Shown: one piece after another, positions 42,816 to 50,384 of the stretch
Layout: the number at the start of each line of letters is the position of its first letter
How positions within the stretch are numbered: position 1 is the stretch's first letter
From: CAZYFH01 sp965249175
Lineage (GTDB): Bacteria > Acidobacteriota > Vicinamibacteria > Vicinamibacterales > UBA8438
Direction: 5' to 3'
Length of the DNA stretch: 64,000 bases
Assembly: GCA_965249175.1 (NCBI GenBank)
Contig: OZ252227.1
Location: forward strand, 1,364,001-1,428,000
Notes under the pieces: generated by a model
What the model was told of the DNA's origin: nothing
Seen by the model: only the letters and a program-made list of their open reading frames with translations
Database searches by the model: none
Program-made: the position numbers and the translations under genes

Positions 42816-42856
42816 CGCGCGCACGGCGCGTGGGGTGTGGGGCGAAGCCCCATCTA
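42816..42856. repeat. Dispersed 'GGGGCGAAGCCCC' repeat at the 3' end of DUF5916 gene 1
   Basis: Contains ACGGCGCGTGGGGTGTGGGG then CGAAGCCCCATC. It immediately follows the stop codon of the minus-strand gene (overlapping by 3 bp). The hairpin GGGGC-GAA-GCCCC could end transcription, though no T-tract follows. Other copies are at 5909, 50290, 54902 and 61411. Confidence 0.6.
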
Positions 42857-45763
42857 AAAACGAAACAGGCGGGTGAACTTGACGATAAAGGCGCGGTTCT
42901 GGAGCAACGGCGAGCCGCGCAGCCCGGTGTCGCGCTGGTCGTTGTAGACGACGAACAGCTCGCTCCCGGGCTGATACTCCCAGCGCAGCCGGAGGTTCGT
43001 GCTGAGCGAGTTGTTGCCGTTGTTGTATTGCAGCAGACCCCCGAAGAACATCCGCGGGGTCAGGGTATAGGTCAGGCGGCTCTGCACCAGCGTCGCGGTG
43101 AACGTCCCCTCCGGGAGATCGATCCGGTTGAGCGAGATGCTCGGCTCGAACGAGAACTGCGGAGTGATCTCGATCCGCCCGCGCCGGTAGCCGTAGGCCG
43201 TGATGTTCCCGCTGAAGAACCCGCCGCGCTGGATGGAGAAGGTGCCGGAGAACCGCCGCTGCGCACCCATGGAGTAGGAGGCGAAGATGTCCTGGAAGGC
43301 GTAGGCGCCCACCGGGATGGTGACGTCCGAGGCGATCGGGAACGGTTGGACCAATAACTCGTAGTTGTCTTGAATATCGAAGCCGAACCGGTCGCTGTTC
43401 TCCAGTTCGGTGCTGAAGCGCGCTTGCGCGATCCGAGTCTCGACCTGGCCCGCCCCGTTCTCGATGTAGTCGAGGCTGCCGCCGAAGATGAACTGACGCA
43501 CTGCTCGAAGCGACCGTGGCCGCGGGCTGTATTGGCCCGTGGCGAACGTGCGCCGGAAATCGTCCCGCCGCAGAAAGCCGATCTCCGGGTTGAAGTTGTC
43601 ACCGACCATCAAGTGGTCGAGCTGCAAGGCGTACAGGTCGCCGTTGTACGTGAACACCCCCTGGTAGCTCGCGTCGTCGCCGACGAGGCCGGGCGTCTGC
43701 GTGCGGGCGTAGTAGCCGTTGAAGTTGACGTTGTCGTAGAACGAGAAGGCTCCGTCGATGCCGTAGACCTCGTTCGATCCTGAGCCTGCCAGCGCCTCTG
43801 ATCGGCCGGTGAAGATACCGCCGATGCTGCTGCGGCGCAGGATGTCGCGCTTGACACGCAGGACCGTGAAGTTCGTCGACACGGCGTTCGCGCTCAGCGT
43901 GTCGTCGGTCTGCATGTTCACGGCTCCGATGCTGAATTTACCCACTTTTCCGGTGAGGCGGCCGCCGCCGAGGATCGGTACCGTCTGCCCCCCCTCCAAC
44001 CCGATGCGCCGGCTGAAGAAGATGGTCGGCACGTCGCCGCCGCCGAAGAAGCCGCCCCCGCCTGGTCGGCGGGTGCCTCCACCTCCTCCGCCCCCGCCGC
44101 CGCCGAAGGGCGCTCCGCGACCGAAGTCGAAGGTGCCGCGGCTCTCGAGAAAGAACTCGCGCTTCTCGGGGAAAAAGAGGCTGAACCGCGTCAGGTTCAC
44201 CTGCTGCTCGTCCACCTCCACCTGCGCGAAGTCGGTGTTGTAGGTGAAGTCGGCAGTCAGGTTCTCGGTGATGCCGTATTTGACGTCTAACCCGAAGTCG
44301 CCGTCACCGTCGTTCGAGATGAGCGGCACGGCGTTGACGTCGGTCGCGAGCGATCCGATGGCGTACGGCTTGATCTCGAACGTCCGGTTGCCGCTCGGGA
44401 TGTCGATGCCCGTCAGCGTGCCGGCCGCCGACATCCGAAACTCGCCTGGACCGCCGGAGATCGGAACCGGGCTCAGATAGACCCGTTCGTTCTTCCAGAG
44501 AATGTTCCGCGCGAGCTGCATCCCCCAGACCTGCGACATACCCTGTCGAAAGCGGAGGGATTTGAAGGGCACCTGCATCTCGACGGTCCACCCGCCGTCG
44601 AACCGACCGGTCCGGACGTCCCAGATCGGGTTCCAGTCGACGTTGGGGCTCCCTTCATCGGTGATCTCGTAATCGCCGAACCCGCCAATGGGGTTGACAA
44701 AGAAAGAGAGGCCATTCCGCCGGTCGTAGAAGGTGTCGAACCCAACGCTGAAGTAATCGTTGGTGATGAGCTGGAACGAATCGCGCTGCATCTCGTTGGC
44801 GACCCACTCCGACTCCGGCGCCGAATCCCAGAGACGCGCTCCGACGTAGACGCTCTGGTCGTCATAGAAGACCCACGCCTCGGTCCGTTCGGTTGCGGGC
44901 GCGCCTTCATTGGGCGCCTGCTGAGTGAAGCCGCCGAACGATGGCACCGTTTCGTAGGCCCCTTCGTCCAGCACGCCGTCCAATCGGAGCGGTTCCGCCA
45001 CCCGGACCGCGCGCACGGTGGCGCGACCCGTCGCGTCGCGTGCAATCGTCTCGGGTGCGACCGGTGGCGGCGCGCCATCGATGACCGTCGTCGGTGCGGC
45101 GGCAAAACCGCTGCGGCCGTCGGCGATCGGATCGCGGAGCGCTGGCGGCGAGGGATCAGGGGTTGCCAGTGGCTCGGCGGCCGCCGGCGGAGGTGCCGCC
45201 GCACGGGGCGCGTTCGCCGTGCGCGTCGGTTCGGCCGTGTCTCCCGATGGCAGCCCCCGCCTGAGCTCGGCGGCAAGCCGGTCCTGCAACGCAAAGAGCT
45301 CCGGCACCGCGCCGTCGACGATCGCCGTGTGCACGACCGCGCCGGTCGCCACGTCGACGATGCGCGCGGTGATCCGCATCCGCTCGCGCAGTCGCTGGTA
45401 TCCGCCGCTGATGACCCAATGTGCCTCGAGGAGGCGGCCAGCCGCCACGTCCGGTTCCGCGGTCCGTGCGTCCTGTACCTCGGCGTCAGCGTCAGCGCTT
45501 AGGCGCTCGAGCGTGTCCGACACTGTTTGGCGCCCAACCACAGACAGGCCGCCGTCACGCTCCAACTCGGCCCCGAGGCTCTCGATGATGCCGGCGCCGA
45601 TCCACTCGTCCTCAGCCAAGCCGGTGATGTTGACGAAGCCCACGACGGCGACGCGCCTCTCCGAAGCGGCCGACTGCGCTTCCGCACCGGTCGTGACCGT
45701 GGCCACGATCGACAGCGAGAGGAGCAGGGCAGTCGCGGCGGTGGTGGTGGTCGAAGACGGCAT
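42854..45763 (-). CDS. DUF5916 outer-membrane barrel with TolB/FlgO-like and CBM9-like domains, copy 1
   Basis: A 969-residue protein; ATG at 45763 with GAGG 7 bases before. Signal peptide to ..GAEAQ. Residues about 35-180 resemble the TolB-N/FlgO-type domain: 'VAVVGFVNITGLAEDEWIGA', 'HWVISGGYQRLRERMRITAR' and 'IVDVATGAVVHTAIVDG'. Residues about 245-400 are a CBM9/DOMON-like domain: 'RLDGVLDEGAYETVPSFGGF' and 'TEAWVFYDDQSVYVGARLWD'. The remaining 550 residues are the DUF5916 beta-barrel, with 'FNPEIGFLRRDDFRRTFATG' and a final aromatic residue after 'AFIVKFTRLFR' as in outer-membrane proteins. A polyglycine tract (about 600-625) precedes 'FFSRRIGLEGGQTVPILGGG'. Likely an outer-membrane glycan- or ligand-binding channel. 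Confidence 0.9.
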   Translation of the reverse strand: MPSSTTTTAATALLLSLSIVATVTTGAEAQSAASERRVAVVGFVNITGLAEDEWIGAGIIESLGAELERDGGLSVVGRQTVSDTLERLSADADAEVQDARTAEPDVAAGRLLEAHWVISGGYQRLRERMRITARIVDVATGAVVHTAIVDGAVPELFALQDRLAAELRRGLPSGDTAEPTRTANAPRAAAPPPAAAEPLATPDPSPPALRDPIADGRSGFAAAPTTVIDGAPPPVAPETIARDATGRATVRAVRVAEPLRLDGVLDEGAYETVPSFGGFTQQAPNEGAPATERTEAWVFYDDQSVYVGARLWDSAPESEWVANEMQRDSFQLITNDYFSVGFDTFYDRRNGLSFFVNPIGGFGDYEITDEGSPNVDWNPIWDVRTGRFDGGWTVEMQVPFKSLRFRQGMSQVWGMQLARNILWKNERVYLSPVPISGGPGEFRMSAAGTLTGIDIPSGNRTFEIKPYAIGSLATDVNAVPLISNDGDGDFGLDVKYGITENLTADFTYNTDFAQVEVDEQQVNLTRFSLFFPEKREFFLESRGTFDFGRGAPFGGGGGGGGGGTRRPGGGGFFGGGDVPTIFFSRRIGLEGGQTVPILGGGRLTGKVGKFSIGAVNMQTDDTLSANAVSTNFTVLRVKRDILRRSSIGGIFTGRSEALAGSGSNEVYGIDGAFSFYDNVNFNGYYARTQTPGLVGDDASYQGVFTYNGDLYALQLDHLMVGDNFNPEIGFLRRDDFRRTFATGQYSPRPRSLRAVRQFIFGGSLDYIENGAGQVETRIAQARFSTELENSDRFGFDIQDNYELLVQPFPIASDVTIPVGAYAFQDIFASYSMGAQRRFSGTFSIQRGGFFSGNITAYGYRRGRIEITPQFSFEPSISLNRIDLPEGTFTATLVQSRLTYTLTPRMFFGGLLQYNNGNNSLSTNLRLRWEYQPGSELFVVYNDQRDTGLRGSPLLQNRAFIVKFTRLFRF

Positions 45764-45918
45764 GTTGGGACCTCTGTCCGAATACACGCGCGGCGACGGA
45801 TTCGTTGACGGTGGGTCCGGGGGTGCGTGTGATTGTGACATAAGGATCGTGGCGACAAGCGGCACCGCCGCGGTGGTGTGCAACCGTGTGAAGGGCGGTG
45901 TTGGAGGAAGGTGTCGGA

Positions 45919-45958
45919 GCGGGCCGCGTCGGGCCTGGGGCGACGGCCTTCTAAAAGC
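45919..45958. repeat. Diverged copy of the dispersed repeat at the 3' end of DUF5916 copy 2
   Basis: GGGCCGCGTCGGGCCTGGGG followed by CGACGGCCTTC occupies the same place, just after the stop codon, as the better-conserved copies after DUF5916 genes 1 and 3. The rest of the spacer 45764-45950 shows nothing recognised. Confidence 0.45.
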
Positions 45959-47928
45959 GAAACAGGCGGGTGAACTTCACGATAAAGGCCCGGTTCTGGA
46001 GCATCGGCGTGCCACGCAGTCTTGCCGTGTCGCGCTGGTCGTTGTACACGACGAACAGCTCGCTGCCCGGCTGATACTCCCAGCGCAGCCGGAGGTTGGT
46101 GCTGAGCGAGTTGTTGCTGTTGTTGTATTGCACCAGGCCGCTGAAGAACGTGCGCGGCGTGAGGGTGTACGTCACCCGGCTCGTCGCAAGCGTCGCGGTG
46201 AACTCGCCCGCAGGGAGGTCGATCAGATTGACCGAGATGCCCGGCTCGACCGACAACTGCGGCGTGACCTCGATGCGGCCGTTCCGGTAGCCGACCGCCG
46301 TCAGGTGACCACTGAAGAACTCGCCACGCTGGATCGAAAACGTGCCTGAGAATCGGCGCTGCGCGCCCATCGAGTACGACGCGAAATAGTCCCGAAAGGC
46401 ATAGGCGCCGACCGGGATGGTGACGTCCGTCGCAATGGGGAAGGGCTGCGCCAGCAGCTCGTAGCTGTCCTGCACGTCGATGCCGAGCCGGTCGCTGTTC
46501 TCCAGCTCCGTTTCGAACCGCGCCAGCGCGATCCGCGACTCGAGCTGTCCTGCCCCGTTCTCGAAGTAGTCGAGGCTGGCTTCCCACGTGAACTGCCGAA
46601 CGGCGCGAATCGACGCGGGCCGGGGGCTGAATCTCGCCAGCGTGAACGTGCGCCGGAAGTCGTCGCGACGCAGGAACCCGACCTCGGGATTGAAGTTGTC
46701 ACCGACGAGCAGATGGTCGAGCTCGAAACCGTAGCGGTCGCCCGTGTAGTTGAACTTTCCCTGATAGCTCGTATCGTCGCCCTCCAGGCCGGGGGTCTGC
46801 GTCCGGGCGTAGTAGCCGCTGAAGTTGACGTTGTCGTAGAACGAGAACAGCGCGTCGAGGCCGTAGGCCTCATTCGATCCAGGGCCAGCTGTCGAGACGG
46901 ACCGGCCCGTGAAGATGCCCCCGATGCGGCTGCGCCTCAGGATGTCGCGTTTCACTCGTAGGACCGTGAAGTTGGTGCTGAGCGCGTTCGCACCCAGTGC
47001 ATCGTCGGTCTGCATGTTTACCGCCCCGATGCTGAACTTGCCGACCTTGCCGGTCAGCCGGCCGCCGCCGAGAATCGGCACCGTCTGCCCCCGCTCCAAC
47101 CCGATGCGCCGGCTGAAGAAGATGGTCGGGACATCGCCGCCGCCAAAGAAGCCGCCTCCACCACCCGGTCGTCCTCCGCCACCGGGGCCCCCACGAAAGA
47201 CCGTGACACCGCGGCCGAAGTCGAAGATCCCCCGTCCCTCGAGGAAGAACTCGCGCTTCTCGGGAAAGAAGAGGCTGAACCGGGTCAGGTTGACCTGCTG
47301 CTCGTCGACCTCGACCTGGGCAAAGTCGGTGTTGTACGTGAAGTCCGCCGTCAGGTTCTTTGTAACGCCGTATTTGACGTCGACACCGAAATCGCCGTCG
47401 CCCTCGTTCGAGACGCGCGGCACGGCACTGATGTCCGTCGCGAGTGAGCCGATCGCATAGGGCTTGACCTCAAACGTCCGGGTGTCCTGCGCGACTTCGA
47501 CGCCGGTCAGCGTGCCGGCCGCCGACAGACGGAACTCGCCAGGCCCGGCGGAGGCGGGCACTGCGTTCAGATAGGTCCGTTCGTTCTTCCACCGGATGTG
47601 GCGCCCGACCTGCAGCCCCCAGATCTGCGACGCGCCCGGTCGAAAGCGTATGGACTTGAACGGGATCTCCATCTCGACCGTCCAGCCTCCGTCGAAGCGA
47701 CCGGTGCGCACGTCCCAGATCGGGTTCCAGTCGGCGTTGGAGAACGATTCGTCGCTGACTTCGAAGTCCATGAAGCCGCCGATGGCGTTGGTCATGAACG
47801 TGACGCCGTTGCGGCGGTCGTAGAACGTGTCGAACCCGACGCTGAAGTACTCGTTGTTGACGAGCTGGAACGAATCGCGCCGCATCTCGTTGGCAATCCA
47901 CTCCGACTCGGGTGCCGAGTCCCAGAGA
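45951..47928 (-). pseudogene. DUF5916 barrel copy 2, C-terminal part (split by IS256-family element)
   Basis: The frame from 47928 reads '..SAPESEWIANEMRRDSFQ' through the complete barrel to 'AFIVKFTRLFRF'. It aligns end to end with copies 1 and 3. Upstream of 47928 the open frame runs into insertion-sequence DNA. Removing 47929-49348 plus one 8-bp target copy joins this piece to 49349-50237 as a 2859-bp frame (953 codons), divisible by three and with no stop expected. The gene was therefore intact until the insertion. The part alone lacks a signal peptide and would not be exported. Confidence 0.88.
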
Positions 47929-49348
47929 GAGTCAAGCCCATTCTTAGTTGAAACTCTCCACGGCTCCCGATGGCTTACGCGGCCTGCTTCTTCGACGTCG
48001 TCGTGTCGATCTTCAGTTCTCGCTTCAATGCGGCCCGAAGCGTGGGAAGGTGGCGGTAGCCCCTCACCCTTCGTAAGCGCGGTTCGATGTCCAGGAGGGC
48101 GGTCGCCAGCCAGCGGTGGCGTTGGCTCGAGCTCTGCCAGTGATCTACCTTCGCGCAGCGTTCCTCGACCAGCGCATTGACCGACTCCAGACAGTTCGTC
48201 GTCTTCAGCGACCGGCCCAGCACTCCGTACACGCCCAATCGATGTCACGTCAGGGTTTCGTCCAGGCCTTCCGCCAAGCTGTCAGCCGCCGACTGGTTCC
48301 GCTCGTCCAACTCGCCGTGGAGCGCACCGAGGGCCTCGTCGTAGTCCGGCCGGTTGTACGCTCGCTGGAGACGCTGACGCCACACCGCCTGCTCGTGCTT
48401 GGCCAGGTAGCTCACCACGTTCTCGCGCTTGTGCCACTGGCACCGTTGGACCAGGGCCCGGCCCCGGAAGGCCTTCCGGACGGCCGTGCGGAGCCCCTTG
48501 CCGCCATCGAGGATGACCAGCACACCCTGGGAGAGGTCGAGGCCCCGCTCGACCAACGACCGCAGGAACGGTGTGAGCACCGTCGCGTTCTCCGTGTCCG
48601 TTTCGACGAAGCCCAGGAAGCGTTTCTCCCCAGACAGCGTGATGCCTAGCGCGATGACCATCGTCGCGTCAGCGAACGTCTTGCCGTCCAGGAACACGGC
48701 CACCACGTCCTCATCGGATAGGTCCCGCTCCTGGAACGCCCGTAGCTGCGCCGCGCTGGCCTGGATGAACCCCCGGGACACCGTCGAACTCGAGAGCCCG
48801 ATCGCCCCGGGAATCGCCGCCGCGGCCGCCGCGTAGTTGCGGCACGAGATCCCGTAGAGCACCCGTCGCAGCAGCGCGTCGTCCACCTCGCGGTCGTCAT
48901 GCAACGCCGCATACGACCGCAGCGGAATCTCGCTCCCTGCGAGGCGACGAATCCGGGGCACGCGAATCGGCACGCGCTGCCCCGCGAGACCCACCGTCCC
49001 AGGGTTACTGCCGTGACGGCGTCCACCGACCGACGCGTCCTTCCGGACGTAGCGCTCGCTCGCCAGCGCCGTCACCTCCTGGTCGAGCAACTCCTGCACA
49101 TGCATCAGGCCCAGGGGCACCAGCGAGCGGATCAGCTCCACCTTCACGTCCAGCTCCAGATCCGCGTAGGCCTCGCGGTGAATGATGTTGACCGAGCCCA
49201 GCTTGCGAACTTTCTTGCGCTTCCTGACAGCACGTAGGACACTCATCGTGGCTCCTCTCTCTCGTGGGGTGATGTCCGTCTTTTGCAACGTCATCACACC
49301 ACAGGGTCTGGAGCCGTTTCAATTTTCAACTAAGATTAGCTCACCCTC
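47929..49348 (-). mobile_element. IS256-family insertion sequence, 1420 bp
   Basis: Bounded by an 8-bp target duplication CCCAGAGA (47921-47928 and 49349-49356), the size expected for IS256-type elements. The ends are imperfect inverted repeats of about 25 bp: GAGTCAAGCCCATTCTTAGT and GAGGGTGAGCTAATCTTAGT (right end read on the minus strand), both continuing TGAAA, with 17 of 25 matches. One mutator-type transposase frame lies inside. The insertion splits DUF5916 copy 2 just before its 'LW(D)SAPESEW' motif. Confidence 0.92.
47975..49246 (-). pseudogene. IS256-family transposase with an in-frame stop
   Basis: Start MSVLRAVRKRKKVRKLGS at 49246 with AGGAG upstream. The mutator-type DDE transposase runs to a TGA at 48245-48247, after 'SAADSLAEGLDETLT'. 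The same frame continues without shift as 'HRLGVYGVLGRSLKTTNCLE' to 47975. Expected family text at the stop is '..LTLHRLG', so a single Leu codon change (for example TTA to TGA) explains it. Catalytic residues: first Asp in 'VVAVFLDGKTFADATMV', second Asp in 'GVLVILDGGKGLRTAV', Glu in 'TTNCLESVNAL', the last lying beyond the stop. Without readthrough the enzyme is inactive, so this copy probably cannot move by itself. Confidence 0.88.
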
Positions 49349-50237
49349 CCCAGAGACGCGCCCCCACGTAGACGTTCTCCGCGTCGTAGAAGATCCACAC
49401 GTCTGTCCGCTCGGTCGACGGCTCGCCTTCGGCGGGGAGCTGCTGGATGAAGTCGCCGAAGGGTGGCACGGTCTCGTAGGCGCTCTCGTCGAGCGTGGCG
49501 TCCACACGGAACGGTTCGGAGAGCCGGACGGCGCGGACTGTGGCGCGTCCGGTCGCATCGCGCGCAATCGTTTCGGGTGCCGCCGGCTCCGGCGCCCCGT
49601 CGATGAGACCCACGGGCACCGCTCCGAAGCCGGCGCTGCCCGGTGCTCCGGGTAGGGCTGCCGGTGGTGTCGAGCGTTCGACGCGGGGAGCACGCGCGAC
49701 CGCCGCCATGTCGGCGCCTGCGGCCGTCAACCCGCCTCGGACGTCCGCCGCGAGCCGATCCTGGAGCGCGAAGAGCTCCGCCAGCGTGCCATCGACGATC
49801 GCTGTGTGCACAATCGACGCGGTCGCCACGTCGCCGATGCGCGCCGTGATACGCATCCGATCCCGTTGCCGCTGGTAGCCGCCGCTGATCACCCACCGCG
49901 CGCCTACTCGCCTCCCCGCCGCGATGTCGGGCGGCTCGCGGTTCGCGTTCAGCGCGGCACTGACGTTCGGGAGCCCACCCGACGACGACTGCCGTCCGAC
50001 GACTCTCAGATCGCCGCCCCGCTCCAGCTCGGCCGCCAGCGTGGCCGCGATGCCGGCCGCAATCCACTCGTCCTCCGGCGCTCCGGAGATGTTGGTAAAG
50101 GGGGTGACGACGACGCGGTCGTCCATGACCTCCGCCGTGGCCGATCGGGTCTGTGCGCCGAGCCCGGCTGCGGCGGCGGCGACGAGCGACAATGACAGTG
50201 CGGTCCGGGCGGCAATGGCAGCAGTCGAAGTCAGCAT
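49349..50237 (-). pseudogene. DUF5916 copy 2, N-terminal part
   Basis: From ATG 50237 a signal peptide (MLTSTAAIAARTALSLSLVA..) is followed by the TolB/FlgO-like domain ('VVVTPFTNISGAPEDEWIAA', 'RWVISGGYQRQRDRMRITAR') and the start of the CBM9-like domain ('FRVDATLDESAYETVPPFGD', 'TDVWIFYDAENVYVGARLW'). The frame then enters the insertion sequence and ends. A truncated exported protein could still be made from this piece. Confidence 0.85.
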
Positions 50238-50289
50238 GGATTGGGCCGCACTGGGGAGCCCGAAACGAGGAGTATGCACTCGTTCGCGG

Positions 50290-50384
50290 CCAAGGCGCGC
50301 ACGGCGCGCCTCGCGGTCGCGGAGTGGGGCACTCGGGGTTCCCACGGAGCGGCCGCGTGGGGCTTGGGGCGAAGCCCCATCTAA
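50290..50384. repeat. Dispersed repeat, long copy (about 95 bp)
   Basis: Shares most of its length with 61411-61505: GCGGTCGCGGAGTGGGGC, then CTCGGGGTTCCCACGGAGCG against CTCGGGGTCCCCGCGAAGCG, then GCCGCGTGGGGCTTGGGGCG against GCCGCGTGGGGTCCGGGGCG, then AAGCCCC. It fills the space between DUF5916 copies 3 and 2 and directly follows the stop codon of copy 3. Confidence 0.75.

Noticed and set aside
47929..48248. Extension of DUF5916 copy 2 into 'MTSIGRVRSAGPVAEDDE..'
   Set aside because: This open frame lies within the insertion sequence and out of phase with its transposase; the true N-terminus is at 49349-50237.
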